Assembly: GCA_029777335.1 (NCBI GenBank)
Contig: JAKOSN010000032.1
Coordinates: forward strand, 1 to 37,158
Reading direction: 5' to 3'
DNA: 37,158 bases
From: Planctomycetota bacterium
Lineage (GTDB): Bacteria; Planctomycetota; Planctomycetia; Gemmatales; Gemmataceae
Shown: positions 1-8,817 of the stretch, in pieces
Numbering within the stretch: position 1 is the first letter of the stretch
How the letters are laid out: the number at the start of each line of letters is the position of its first letter
Notes under the pieces: model-generated
The model's input: the letters and a program-made list of their open reading frames with translations, nothing else
Databases searched by the model: none
Told to the model about the DNA's origin: nothing
Position numbers and translations under genes: made by a program

Positions 1-339
1 ATGTTCCAGGGTGAAGATGCCCGTATCGTGGCCATCGCTCCAGGTGATCTTATAAGCGTAGCGGCCCACTGGCGTCATTCCGGTAGGAAAGAGGGGCCCC
101 AACTCGTTGGGTTTGAGGACCCGGAGCGGATCGGGTGGTTGCAGACGCTCCTCGCGACACCCCGCACAGGGGCAGTTCTGGCGCAGGTGAGACCAGGTAT
201 ACACACTGTGATGCCCGTCGTTCCAGTCGATCACCAGCTGTTGCTCCCCCTCGCGACGGACAGCCAAGGGGAGCAGTTTCTCGGAACCAGGTTCGGGCAT
301 GCGTTTCTTCTCCGGGGGAGGCGAGCGGTCCTTCTTCAT
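1..339 (-). CDS. DUF971 (GBBH-like N-terminal) domain protein, 3' end outside window
   Basis: The minus strand is open for 113 codons from an ATG at 339 to the window edge, so the C-terminus is missing. The readable part has the DUF971 pattern: a WNDGHHSVYTWSHLR stretch, the cysteine cluster CPCAGCREE, then a second WSDGHDTGIFTLEH stretch. This small domain also occurs at the N-terminus of gamma-butyrobetaine hydroxylases and in Fe-S carrier proteins of the HCF101 type; stand-alone bacterial versions have no firm function. A second in-frame ATG at 300 has a better Shine-Dalgarno (GGAG, 9 nt upstream) than the ATG at 339, so the true start may be 300. The gene lies 84-123 nt downstream of the treY fusion on the same strand and may be cotranscribed with it. 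Family call is firm; role is not known. Confidence 0.85.
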   Translation of the reverse strand, partial: MKKDRSPPPEKKRMPEPGSEKLLPLAVRREGEQQLVIDWNDGHHSVYTWSHLRQNCPCAGCREERLQPPDPLRVLKPNELGPLFPTGMTPVGRYAYKITWSDGHDTGIFTLEH

Positions 340-422
340 TGTAGACGCTGCGGGGGCAACGGGAACGTGGCGCGGCGATCCTCCCCCAGCTGGCCAGGCA
401 AATCGGTTCCGGCACGTGGGCG

Positions 423-3400
423 TTAGCCGAGTTTCTCGCTGGTGAGGACCGCGACTGGGAACTGCCCAAGGACGGTGGCCAGCGGAAGTCCAACAACGCC
501 ATCGCGCTCTCCCACGGTCCAGCTTTCGCCGGTGAAGAGCTGGCGATAGGTTCGTCCGCGTTCCTCCTCGGGAAGCGTCAGCCAGGTTTCAACCCAGATG
601 GTGGCGCCGATCGGCGGGATCTCGCGCGCATCGAGCAGGCGATAGATCAGACGAGGCACCACCACAATCATTTTCTCCTGTCCGTGTCCGCGCATGAAGG
701 CACAGAGATGCTCGCGATAGGTGCCTTGCACCTCCAGGGGCTGGTAACTTCCCATGGCGAAGAGATCGGCATGGACGCGACGGTAGTCCAGGATGCGGCG
801 AATGGCGTAGAGTTTGATGCGCCCATCGGAGAGGTTTGCCAGCAGTTCGCGCGCCAGAGGGCGCAGGTCTCCTTCCTGTTGCTTCATCAACACATGCAGG
901 GTGCGCACCAGGTGGAGACGACACTCATAATCCACGGGCCGGCGATTGTCCGGATCGACCAGGTTGAAATCCCAGATCTCGCTGCCCTGGTAGAAATCAG
1001 GAACCCCGGGGCAGGTGAGTTTGAGAACTGTCTGAGAGAGCGAGTTAAAGTATCCGAAATGCGCGAGGTGTTGCTGGAAGACAAGCAGATCCTTGAGGAA
1101 CGGATCGTTGGGATCGTCCGGAAGAAGGGCCATGACAAAAGTGCGCACGGCGGAGTCATAATCCTCGTTGGGATTGACCCAGCTGGTGTGGATCTTCGCC
1201 TCCTTGGTCGCCTTCTTCATGTATTCCAGGATGCGTTCGCGGAACACGGGAAAGGTCTGAGGGGTGAGCGGTTGGGCGGGCCAGACACCCACCAGAGTCT
1301 GGTACAGGAGGCACTCATCGTTACTGTCGGGCGCCAGGCGTCCATCCACCAGCGTTTTTTTCGATTCGTTCATGGCGTGCCACCGTTCCAGGTGGTCGCG
1401 CCAGACCTCGGGCATCTCCGACAGGACGGTGAGGCGAGCGCGAACACCTTCGCTGCGCTTGGTGTCGTGCGTCGAACTGGTCAGTTGGGAGTGCGGCCAG
1501 GAGCGTTGCCGCTCCAGGTTCTGCTTGTGAAACTCCGTGAGTGAAACGCCAAAATGGTTGGGGTGACCACCCACCTCGTTGAGCGCAATTAATCGATTGT
1601 ACACATAGAGCGCAGTATCCTCCACCCCCTTGGCCATCACGGGACCGCTCACCTGCTGGAACTTCATCGTCCATTCCAGGATCGATGGCCGATCCTCCTC
1701 GCGAAAATCGTGGATATCGCGCAGCAGCAGAGTATCGCGAATGAAGTCAAAGATCGACTCGGCGGTGCGCGGGTTGCGGTGCTTGGCCTTCTCGACCGCC
1801 TCTTCCACAAAGAGCCGATCACTGAGGGAAATCGAGTCGGGGTCCGTGATGTAGGTGCGATACACCGGCAAACAGGCCATGATTTCGCGGATGACAAACG
1901 TCAGGCTAATGAGCGTAAAGTCGCGATAGCGGCGGTTGCGTTCCGAGATGCGATCGAGCAACTGGCTGAGGGCGTTGATCTCGCTGGCGAGCGACACCAG
2001 CATGATCATTTTCTTCGTCGAGTTGACGAACTCTTCATAGTTGATCGAGCGTCCGATGAACTGGGTGTGGATGGTATCGATCGCCGCTTCGTTGGCAGAG
2101 TCGATGAACAACCCCGTTGTCAGGTTGAGGAAATCATAGCCAGTGGTCCCTGCCACGGCCCAGTCGCGCGGCAACTCCTCGTCCTGGCAGAGGATCTTCT
2201 CGGCGACCACGTAAAGCGGCCAGTGCGCTCCGCCGTGGGATTCTTGCACGGTGAGTTCCTGATCGAGGAGAGCCGCTATCTCCTCCACCGGAATGGCCAG
2301 GCCGCCGTTCGTCTGCTGGGCGACCCCGATCCGGGCGCGCACATACTCCTCCTGCAGCTGGCGGAAATAACGCGAGGGGTTCCACAGCCCATCGGGATGA
2401 TCGATTCGCACCCCGGTGACTTTGCCTTCCGCCAGGAGCCGAAACAGCAGGGCGTGAGTGGCCTGGAAAACCTGGGGATCCTCGATCCGGATGGCGGCCA
2501 GATCGTTGATATCGAAGAAGCGACGATAGTTGATTTCTTCCGTCGCCACTCGCCAGAATGCGGGGCGATAGGCCTGGGCATCGAGCAGCGCGTCGAGCCG
2601 ATCGAAGCTAGCGGGCTGGCCAATCTTGCCGTTGAAGTCGAGCACGGTGGCATCGATGGCGTGCTTCACCTCATTATCGGCCGCCACCAGCCGGCCGAGG
2701 CGCAGCTTGATTACTTCCTTTTCACGATCTCTCTCCTCGATTTTTTCCGGCGCGAGCTCGGTCTGGGGCGGAAGATAACTCAGCGCGGTCAAGATGCTCT
2801 GCAGTTCGCGCACCGAGGGGTGGTCGTTCCCCAGCTTTTCACGCAGTCGCTCACAGGGTTCCTGCAGGATCTGCGAGTAACTGCACGGCGAAATGGGGAG
2901 GCGATGCTCGTAGTAATAGGCGGCAAAGGTGCCATTCTCGTATGTGAGGCGGATCTTGCCGCTCTCCAGCACCTTGCCGTACTGGTCTTCGAGCAGTGGA
3001 AGGAGGACCTTGTTTTCCAGGTTCCGGTTGGGTGGGTTCCAGGTGATGTCGAAGAAGCGCGCGTAGATGGAGCTGGGGCCGTTCTCCAGGACATCGTTCC
3101 ACCACAGGTTGCTGGGGTGGCCAATCCCCATGTGGTTGGGGACGACATCGAGGATCAAGCCCATGTTTCGTTCGCGCAGGGCGTTGGTGAAGGCCTCGAA
3201 ATCTGCCTCGGTGCCGAGCTCGGGATTCAGGCGTTGATGGTTGCAGATATCGTAGCCGTGACGGCTGCCGGGGCGCGCCTGAAAGATGGGGGAGGCGTAA
3301 CAGTCACTGATCCCCAGTTCATCCAGGTAGGGAACCAGTTGCTGGGCATGGCGGAAGGTGAAGTCGGAATTGAACTGGAACCGATAGGTGGCGCGCGGTA

Positions 3401-5906
3401 AGCGGCGATGGGCGAGCACTTCGCGGACGACGTCGGCGGCCGTGGGCATGGCGAGAGCCTCGTTGATACGATGTTGCAAATCCACGACACGCACTCCCAG
3501 TTTCCACCCCAGTGAGATAAAGCGCTTGAGCCAGGATTCGACCGAGCGATCTCCCTCCTCGAAGCGATTCAACACGTTCGGAAAGATGGTTTGCTTGAGT
3601 TCGTAAAAGAGATTCTGCGGGCGCCAGAGATCGACCTTGAAGGGGAGCGAGGCAACCAGCTGCACCACCTCGTCGAGCGCTTGTAACACCGCAAGGTTCT
3701 CGGGTTGATCGCGAAACCGCTCCGCCATGCGGCTGATGGTCATTTTCATCTTGTAGCCCAGGCCAGCGGTGTCCAGATTCACATGAAGCACCTGCGCCTC
3801 GCGGAGCAGGGTCTGGATATGTTCCAGGTTGGGCTCGGCATCCTTGAAATCCCAGCGCAGTTCGCTGTTGAGGAGAAACTCGGCGGTCACCCGAAAGATG
3901 TGTGGCAGGGGAGCGCCCATATCGATGAGGAAACGCATCGTGGGGAGATGTTGCTCATGCAAGCGGCGATAGACATTCTCGGCCTCGGCGAGGCCCGTCT
4001 GGAGAACCTGTTTGAGCACCTTGCGCTGTTCATCGCGGAAGAGTGATTTCAGCGAAAAGGTGGCGTCGCCAAAATGCCGATCCAGGAGGCGAATCACCTG
4101 GGCCAGGTCGCCCCGTTGAAAGGCGTCGCTGACCTCGGCCATCAACGACTCCTCGGCCGCTTCATCGACAAAACGCTCCACGCCGCAGTTGACCTGATGG
4201 TCGCCCAGATGAAGGACGCCGAAGGTGAGGACGGCGGATTCCCGGGTGATCTCCGAGGTAATCCGCGCTCGCCCCAGGAGGAGTTTCGCCTTCCCCGCGT
4301 TGTAGGCCGCGTATTTCTCCCGATCCGCAGTATAGCAGAAAAACCGTTCCTGCTGCGTGTAGGTTTCAAAGAGCGAGCTAATGGCGTAGTGGGCACCGAT
4401 CTGCTCCCACCCCACGCGTGCGGACTGGACGAAAGTCTCGTAAACACCTCGGCCGCTTCCATATTGCGCGAGATTGCTCGGGGCTTTCTCCAGCATGCGC
4501 AGGAATCCCTCCTCGAGTTCTTCCCCGAAGAGTTCCTCGCCCAGCTGGATGGCCCGGCCGGCGTATTGCAGGATCTGCACCGTTTCCAGCCCGCTGATCT
4601 CATCGAAGAACCAACCACAGGAGGTGTACATCAACTGGGTCTGGCGCTGCAGTTCGATCAGCTTGAGGACGAGAGTGGTTTCATTCTCGTTCAGATCGCG
4701 CAGGGTGTGATGGTTCAGCCAGGAGTGGATCGTCTCCGGTCGACGATCAAGGACAAGCGCGATGCTGGCGTTGCGGGCCGCCCAGGGATCGCGGAAGAAA
4801 CGGCGCGCATGTTTCTCGTAGGAATGAGCCAGGATATCGCGGAGAGCGTCGAGGGCCTCGCGCAGCGGGGCGCGCCAGGCCTGATTCCAGCCGGGGCGTC
4901 CTGAATTGCAGCCACAATCCGCGCGCCAGCGATCAATCCCGTGGGCGCAGCTCCAGGCGGTATTTTCGACGATCTGCACCTCGCATTGCGGAGGACAGCG
5001 TTCGAGGTACTCGCCGTAATTGGTGAGTTGGACCCCGTGGACATTGCGCGAGATGGTGTGCAGCGCATAGGCTAGCCCCATGTCGCCATGGGTGTGATGG
5101 TGCCCATAGCTTTCCCCGTCGGTCGCGATGTGGACCAGTTGTGGCCAGTCCCGCTGGTCGCTGAATCCTCCGAGCAAGCGATCGACCAGGTATTCGCCCT
5201 TCACCAGGAGCTTCTCGAAGGCCACGGCCCGGGAGATTGGCCCATCGTAAAAGAAGAGGTTGATCGTCCGCCCGGAGGGGAGTTTCTGCAAGTAGGTGCG
5301 CGTGGGGTCGACATGGCCGCCCAGCACCTCCTGCCACTCGGTGGCGCCGAGTTTGCGTACCCGGGCCGCCTGATAGGGGGAGAGCACGGTAAAGCGAATA
5401 CCCTGCTCAGCAAGGACCTCGAGCGTTTCAAGATCGACCGCGGTCTCGGGGAGCCACATCCCCTCAGGCTTGCGACCAAAGCGATGCTCAAAGTCGGCGA
5501 TTCCCCAGAGCACCTGAGTGACCTTGTCGCGGCGGTTGGCCAACGGCAGGATCAGGTGGTTGTAAGGCTGGGCGAGCGCAGAGCCGTGCCCGGAGAATCG
5601 TTGCAGACTATCGCGATCGGCATCAAGGATGGATTGATAGACCTCGGGTGCCTTCTCCTCCAGCCAGGAGAGGAGAGTCGGGCCGAAGTTGAAGCTCATA
5701 TGCGCATAGTTGTTGATCAGGTCGGCAATGCGTCCCTCGCCATCCAGCAGCCGGGCCACGCCATTGGGGGCATAGCATTCGGCGGTGATGCGGTCGTTCC
5801 AGTCGTGAAAAGGGTAAGCGGAATCCTGCTGTTCGACGGCTTCCAGCCAGGGATTTTCACGCGGTGGCTGATAGAAGTGGCCATGGATGCAGATGTACCG
5901 CTCCAC
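423..5906 (-). CDS. treY: GH57-like (DUF3536) / malto-oligosyltrehalose synthase fusion
   Basis: This 1827-residue protein has two enzyme-like halves. Residues 1 to about 830 look like the DUF3536 branch of glycoside hydrolase family 57: HGHFYQPP at 8-15, [10 protein letters not shown] near 149 and [11 protein letters not shown] near 260. Residues from about 835 to the end match TreY, a GH13 enzyme that turns the reducing-end linkage of maltodextrins into a trehalose linkage. All four GH13 regions are visible: DVVPNH near 920, GVRIDHPDG near 1164 (nucleophile Asp), VAEKIL near 1234 (acid/base Glu) and [13 protein letters not shown] near 1479. Stand-alone TreY proteins are usually about 700-1000 residues, so the second half is complete. 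The start is a GTG with AGGAGG ten nt upstream. No treZ (trehalose release) is present in the window. The reaction of the GH57-like half is unknown; it may trim or supply alpha-glucans. Confidence 0.92.
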   Translation of the reverse strand: MERYICIHGHFYQPPRENPWLEAVEQQDSAYPFHDWNDRITAECYAPNGVARLLDGEGRIADLINNYAHMSFNFGPTLLSWLEEKAPEVYQSILDADRDSLQRFSGHGSALAQPYNHLILPLANRRDKVTQVLWGIADFEHRFGRKPEGMWLPETAVDLETLEVLAEQGIRFTVLSPYQAARVRKLGATEWQEVLGGHVDPTRTYLQKLPSGRTINLFFYDGPISRAVAFEKLLVKGEYLVDRLLGGFSDQRDWPQLVHIATDGESYGHHHTHGDMGLAYALHTISRNVHGVQLTNYGEYLERCPPQCEVQIVENTAWSCAHGIDRWRADCGCNSGRPGWNQAWRAPLREALDALRDILAHSYEKHARRFFRDPWAARNASIALVLDRRPETIHSWLNHHTLRDLNENETTLVLKLIELQRQTQLMYTSCGWFFDEISGLETVQILQYAGRAIQLGEELFGEELEEGFLRMLEKAPSNLAQYGSGRGVYETFVQSARVGWEQIGAHYAISSLFETYTQQERFFCYTADREKYAAYNAGKAKLLLGRARITSEITRESAVLTFGVLHLGDHQVNCGVERFVDEAAEESLMAEVSDAFQRGDLAQVIRLLDRHFGDATFSLKSLFRDEQRKVLKQVLQTGLAEAENVYRRLHEQHLPTMRFLIDMGAPLPHIFRVTAEFLLNSELRWDFKDAEPNLEHIQTLLREAQVLHVNLDTAGLGYKMKMTISRMAERFRDQPENLAVLQALDEVVQLVASLPFKVDLWRPQNLFYELKQTIFPNVLNRFEEGDRSVESWLKRFISLGWKLGVRVVDLQHRINEALAMPTAADVVREVLAHRRLPRATYRFQFNSDFTFRHAQQLVPYLDELGISDCYASPIFQARPGSRHGYDICNHQRLNPELGTEADFEAFTNALRERNMGLILDVVPNHMGIGHPSNLWWNDVLENGPSSIYARFFDITWNPPNRNLENKVLLPLLEDQYGKVLESGKIRLTYENGTFAAYYYEHRLPISPCSYSQILQEPCERLREKLGNDHPSVRELQSILTALSYLPPQTELAPEKIEERDREKEVIKLRLGRLVAADNEVKHAIDATVLDFNGKIGQPASFDRLDALLDAQAYRPAFWRVATEEINYRRFFDINDLAAIRIEDPQVFQATHALLFRLLAEGKVTGVRIDHPDGLWNPSRYFRQLQEEYVRARIGVAQQTNGGLAIPVEEIAALLDQELTVQESHGGAHWPLYVVAEKILCQDEELPRDWAVAGTTGYDFLNLTTGLFIDSANEAAIDTIHTQFIGRSINYEEFVNSTKKMIMLVSLASEINALSQLLDRISERNRRYRDFTLISLTFVIREIMACLPVYRTYITDPDSISLSDRLFVEEAVEKAKHRNPRTAESIFDFIRDTLLLRDIHDFREEDRPSILEWTMKFQQVSGPVMAKGVEDTALYVYNRLIALNEVGGHPNHFGVSLTEFHKQNLERQRSWPHSQLTSSTHDTKRSEGVRARLTVLSEMPEVWRDHLERWHAMNESKKTLVDGRLAPDSNDECLLYQTLVGVWPAQPLTPQTFPVFRERILEYMKKATKEAKIHTSWVNPNEDYDSAVRTFVMALLPDDPNDPFLKDLLVFQQHLAHFGYFNSLSQTVLKLTCPGVPDFYQGSEIWDFNLVDPDNRRPVDYECRLHLVRTLHVLMKQQEGDLRPLARELLANLSDGRIKLYAIRRILDYRRVHADLFAMGSYQPLEVQGTYREHLCAFMRGHGQEKMIVVVPRLIYRLLDAREIPPIGATIWVETWLTLPEEERGRTYRQLFTGESWTVGERDGVVGLPLATVLGQFPVAVLTSEKLG

Positions 5907-6421
5907 GCGATGCGCTCCTCCTGAATTGGCCTTCCTCTGGGGACGCGCCTCGAAAGCCGGCCCGGCAGAAGTGGGTCGTTGTCAATGACACCGATCTGTC
6001 AGCAGATGGTTCCCATCTCTGCTCATCTTACCAGCACAGGCCGGAGGAGCAACCGGGGAAGGGGGCTCGGACTGGGCCGAAGAAGCCAGAGCGCCTCGAA
6101 GTGGAGGCTAACGTCTGGAACGGACGCGTCCAAGCGGGCAAGAAGAATTTCCCCGATTTTTCTTCAGGTGCGCACCAGCTGCACCGACAGGAACGGCTGC
6201 ACTCATTCGCCGCACGATGCGACTTGAACCGAAAACAACTTTTTCACAGAGTTCGGCGTCCCTGCACGGCGCACCATCGGCCACACCGGCTTTTCGCCAC
6301 ATTTCGCTTCAGTTGTCTCGGCTCGCAGTCACGCCATCGGCAATAGTAGGTTGTGCAGCAGGGTATCCCTTGAGAGAAAGAACCCATCTCTGCGAAAAAT
6401 AAACGAAGGGGAGTTCGGATC
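5907..6421. other. Divergent intergenic region, 515 bp
   Basis: No convincing gene is present. The region separates the minus-strand treY fusion from the plus-strand secreted-protein gene, so it should hold promoters for both. Visible elements are an 11-bp inverted repeat TGTCAATGACA (5980-5990), a bulged hairpin with arms AGCAGATGG and CCATCTCTGCT (6001-6023), and the CGGCAATA motif at 6338-6345 described separately. No clear -35/-10 pair stands out. Confidence 0.5.
6338..6345 (+). promoter_or_regulatory. CGGCAATA motif upstream of secreted-family copy 1
   Basis: The octamer CGGCAATA, followed by GT, ends 76 nt before the ATG at 6422. The same octamer precedes the two other family members at 78 and 83 nt. 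The first two copies share the 11-mer TCGGCAATAGT. The constant sequence and spacing suggest a promoter element or operator; which of these cannot be told by eye. Confidence 0.45.
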
Positions 6422-6865
6422 ATGAAGAAAGTGCTGAGTGTAGGTCTGCTGGCCCTGGCAGCAGTGCTCGGGGCGCAGAGCAAGGCTTCGGCGTGGTGCA
6501 CCTTCAACTTCGGGACAGGGCTGAACTTCGGGGTGCAATCGGGCGGTTGCAAGATGCTGTGGGGGTTGGTGGAGACCTCGCCGGGACCGTACATGCCCGT
6601 GGGCGGCTGCTGCCAGGGCTATCCGTGTCCGCCAGCGTACGGCCCGCAGATGCAGATGCTCCCCGAGACGCCCCTGCCTCTGCCGAGCACCGATCCCAAT
6701 GAGAAGCCGAAGACGGGCCAGCTCGATCTCCCGGTCATGCCGCAGGCCAATGCCGGCTACTATCAATATCCCCAGTATGGCTACTGGCAGTATCCGCAAC
6801 AGGGGTATATTCAGAACCCCGTCAATCAGGTGAACTATCCGACGGTGACGCCGACGGGTCGGTGA
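6422..6865 (+). CDS. Small secreted protein, QSGG/LWGL family, copy 1
   Basis: The 147-residue product starts with a clear Sec signal peptide: KK at 2-3, a hydrophobic core, and a likely cleavage after ASA at 22-24, leaving Trp25 as the first mature residue. The mature N-terminus has WCTFNFGTGLNF, then QSGGCKMLWGL and SPGPYMPVGGCC. The same pattern occurs in the genes at 7184 and 14776, and copy 1 is closest to the latter. The rest is rich in Pro, Gly, Gln and Tyr, with YPQYGYWQYPQQGYIQNP near the C-terminus, and looks unfolded or surface-associated. Mature cysteines occur at 26, in the QSGGC segment and in GGCCQGYPC, so disulfides are possible. GGGGAG eight nt before the ATG is a good ribosome binding site. 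Export is well supported; function is unknown. Confidence 0.85.
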   Translation: MKKVLSVGLLALAAVLGAQSKASAWCTFNFGTGLNFGVQSGGCKMLWGLVETSPGPYMPVGGCCQGYPCPPAYGPQMQMLPETPLPLPSTDPNEKPKTGQLDLPVMPQANAGYYQYPQYGYWQYPQQGYIQNPVNQVNYPTVTPTGR

Positions 6866-7029
6866 GAAGGTGTCGGACAGGGGAGCTGTCTCCCAGGCGG
6901 CTCCCTGGCACGGGCTCCCGTTGAGAGGTGAAGTCCTCTCGCAGCGAATGCAACGTCCCTCGCAGTTGCAGCTGCGCTGGCGCATGGACCAATCCTATCT
7001 GCTATCCTGACTGCTTCATCCCTGCGGAG

Positions 7030-7055
7030 CACGCCGGCGCCCCTGCGCCGGCGTG
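7030..7055 (+). terminator. GC-rich hairpin after secreted-family copy 1
   Basis: An 11-bp perfect stem (CACGCCGGCGC with GCGCCGGCGTG) closes a 4-nt loop. The following sequence contains CTTTT but no clean T-run. It lies between two same-strand genes and probably separates their transcripts. The rest of the 318-bp gap (6866-7183) holds the CGGCAATA motif and no gene. Confidence 0.5.
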
Positions 7056-7097
7056 TGCACTTCCTGGGTCCTTTTGCTGCGCTTTCTGTCCCCTTGT

Positions 7098-7105
7098 CGG
7101 CAATA
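7098..7105 (+). promoter_or_regulatory. CGGCAATA motif upstream of secreted-family copy 2
   Basis: The motif ends 78 nt before the ATG at 7184. It is preceded by T and followed by GTTACGGTGTCC. The GGTGTCC part recurs beside the copy upstream of the gene at 15246. It sits just downstream of the putative terminator, as a promoter element would. Confidence 0.45.
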
Positions 7106-7183
7106 GTTACGGTGTCCCGACCACAAGGGCATGCTCGAGGGTGAGCTCCGGTCGGGGGGCGCGGACAGTGAGAGGACGCAACC

Positions 7184-7951
7184 ATGAAACGATTTCTGAT
7201 CGTATGCGCCATGGCCTTGGCCGCGACGATCCTTGTGGAGACACCCGTCTCGGCGTGGTCCAATTTCCATTTTGCCAATAATTTCAGCATCGGCTGGCAA
7301 TCGGGAGGCAATCGCATTTTGTGGGGCCTGTGGGATGGCGGGCCTTATCCGATCGTTACCACCCCCTATGGTCTGGGCACTTATCCAACCCCGCCGTTTT
7401 ACGGCTCCAATCCCGGACCGTTCCAGAAGATGCCCGGGCAGGCGCCTCCCCAGGGGTATGGCCCGCCGCAGATGTGCTGCCCTTACCCCTGGGCCTCACC
7501 TTATTATGGCGGCATGCCTGGATGTTGCGGAGGGATGCCCATGTATCCTCCCATGGCGATGGGATATGGCATGACCTCTCCGTATGGCGGCCCGGCGATG
7601 TATGATCCCAACGCCGGGATGATGGCCTACCAGGCGATGCAAAATCCCATGCTGGCGTCCGCCATGATGCCCTACGGCGGCATGCCGTATGGAGCCATGC
7701 CGTATGGAAGCATGCCCTATGGAGGCATGCCGTATGGCGAGATGCCGTATGGAGCGATGCCCTATGGTAACCCCTACCAGGCGATGCCCAGTGGCAGCCC
7801 GACTCCCGTGATGCCGAACGCCGCCGGTTCGGTGCAGGGGAGCGAGACGGGGTTGCAGCCGGTGCCCAGCCAGGCCCAGCAGATCGGGTTTAACTGGATG
7901 ACGGGCTATCCGATCTGGGGCAGTGCGCCCAGCTACTGGTATCCACATTGA
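7184..7951 (+). CDS. Secreted QSGG/LWGL family protein with MPYGx repeats, copy 2
   Basis: The 255-residue product has a signal peptide with the same geometry as copy 1: a likely VSA cleavage at 22-24 and Trp25 as the mature N-terminus. The family signature is kept as WSNFHF, then QSGGNRILWGL, but the cysteines after Trp and QSGG are replaced by Ser and Asn. The C-terminal two thirds are rich in Met, Pro, Tyr and Gly. They contain CCPYP and GCCGGMP cysteine clusters and seven tandem MPYGx pentapeptides. The protein ends in a Trp/Tyr-rich tail (GYPIWGSAPSYWYPH). AGAGGA about 8 nt before the ATG serves as ribosome binding site. A role in the envelope or in metal binding can be guessed from the Met and Cys content, but nothing proves it. 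Confidence 0.85.
   Translation: MKRFLIVCAMALAATILVETPVSAWSNFHFANNFSIGWQSGGNRILWGLWDGGPYPIVTTPYGLGTYPTPPFYGSNPGPFQKMPGQAPPQGYGPPQMCCPYPWASPYYGGMPGCCGGMPMYPPMAMGYGMTSPYGGPAMYDPNAGMMAYQAMQNPMLASAMMPYGGMPYGAMPYGSMPYGGMPYGEMPYGAMPYGNPYQAMPSGSPTPVMPNAAGSVQGSETGLQPVPSQAQQIGFNWMTGYPIWGSAPSYWYPH
7667..7771 (+). repeat. Seven 15-bp tandem repeats encoding MPYGx
   Basis: Seven consecutive in-frame units read MPYGG, MPYGA, MPYGS, MPYGG, MPYGE, MPYGA and MPYGN. Units begin ATGCCSTA and differ mainly in third codon positions and the last codon. This suggests an older repeat under protein-level selection, not a fresh slippage array. Copy number could still vary among strains. Confidence 0.9.
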
Positions 7952-7970
7952 TGCGAGGAGTTTCGCCCGC

Positions 7971-8039
7971 GGCCTCTTTCGGTTCGGATGCTTCCCTCCC
8001 TGGCCGAGGGAAGAGGCCTTCACGGAGTGATGAGGGAAG
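7971..8039 (+). promoter_or_regulatory. Possible switching RNA hairpin covering a ribosome binding site
   Basis: CTTCCCTC (7991-7998) is exactly complementary to two identical GAGGGAAG octamers, at 8006-8013 and 8032-8039. The second contains the likely Shine-Dalgarno of the gene starting at 8050. GGCCTCTT (7971-7978) can also pair with AAGAGGCC (8011-8018). The pairings exclude one another, so the leader could switch between an open and a blocked ribosome binding site. This is inferred from complementarity alone. Confidence 0.35.
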
Positions 8040-8049
8040 TGAGACCGCC

Positions 8050-8640
8050 ATGAACTTCAAGCGACTATCGCTGAGTGCCTTGCTCCTGCTTCTGGGATTG
8101 GTCGGTAGCGGACGGGCGCAAAACCCGAATGCACCGCTGTCGATCGATACCGGACTGGCGCCCCACTTTCACCTGGAAAAGGGGGGATTGCCCTACTTCG
8201 GACCGTACAAAAATAGCACCTTGCAAGATCTTCCAGGTGGCATGCCCCGCTGTCCAAGACCGACGCCGTGGTACATGATTTTCCCCGCGTCGGCTCTGAA
8301 GTACCCCACGGGACCGATGCCGTTCCCGTACTGGCCGACGATGCCACCCGCCACCGGGGCCGCTCCCATGGGACAGCCCATGCCAGGGCCAATGATGGGC
8401 CAGGGAATGATGCCTCCCGGAATGCTCGGCATGCCCGCGCCGATGAACATGATGACGCAGGCGATGCCCGCTCCGGGGATGTATCCCCAGCAGCCGATGA
8501 TGGCGCCTCCGGGGGCCTATGGGCAACCCCCCATGCAACCGCCAATGGGTCAACCCGGAACCTTGCCCCCGCAATTCCAGCAGGGGATGGTTCCGCCTCC
8601 CCCGGCCCACTCCGGTCCCTCCATGCCACCGGCGAAGTAA
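8050..8640 (+). CDS. Small exported Met/Pro/Gly-rich protein
   Basis: The 196-residue product begins MNFKRLSLSALLLLLGLV, a signal peptide with probable cleavage near GRA-QN at about residue 20. The mature part has an N-terminal stretch with some sequence complexity (SIDTGLAPHFHLEKGGLPYF, then PYKNSTLQDLPGGMPRCP). It then becomes a low-complexity Met-Pro-Gly-Gln tail (PMPGPMMGQGMMPPGMLGMP and more). The start at 8050 is chosen because it begins the signal peptide and has AGGGAAG ten nt upstream; an open frame extends back to 7948 but looks non-coding. It follows secreted copy 2 by 98 nt and ends in a strong hairpin, so the two may share a transcript. It lacks the QSGG/LWGL signature. Function unknown. 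Confidence 0.8.
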   Translation: MNFKRLSLSALLLLLGLVGSGRAQNPNAPLSIDTGLAPHFHLEKGGLPYFGPYKNSTLQDLPGGMPRCPRPTPWYMIFPASALKYPTGPMPFPYWPTMPPATGAAPMGQPMPGPMMGQGMMPPGMLGMPAPMNMMTQAMPAPGMYPQQPMMAPPGAYGQPPMQPPMGQPGTLPPQFQQGMVPPPPAHSGPSMPPAK

Positions 8641-8667
8641 ACCACCCCTCTCATGATTTCCCTGGAA

Positions 8668-8710
8668 GAGTGGTGGACGAGGCTGAGAACTCAGCGCTCG
8701 CCCGCCACTC
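8668..8710 (+). terminator. Long hairpin with T-rich tail
   Basis: A stem of about 20 bp joins GAGTGGTGGACGAGGCTGAG to its near-complement ending CCGCCACTC. It has a two-base loop, one bulged G and one or two weak pairs, and is followed by TTCTTTCGCTTTTTCTT. It sits 28 nt after the stop at 8640 and before the TROVE gene, so it is a probable intrinsic terminator. Confidence 0.7.
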
Positions 8711-8817
8711 TTCTTTCGCTTTTTCTTCCCCCTCGTGGTAGAACCTTTGCCATGCGCCTCGTGTCCCAATTTCCACACGACGCGTGAACCCCATTCGGTT
8801 CTTCCAGGAGGATGCCC

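Noticed and set aside
1710..3401. A 563-codon open frame on the plus strand inside the treY fusion
   Set aside because: It is antisense to a gene with clear catalytic motifs, in GC-rich DNA where antisense frames stay open. It has no recognisable domain.
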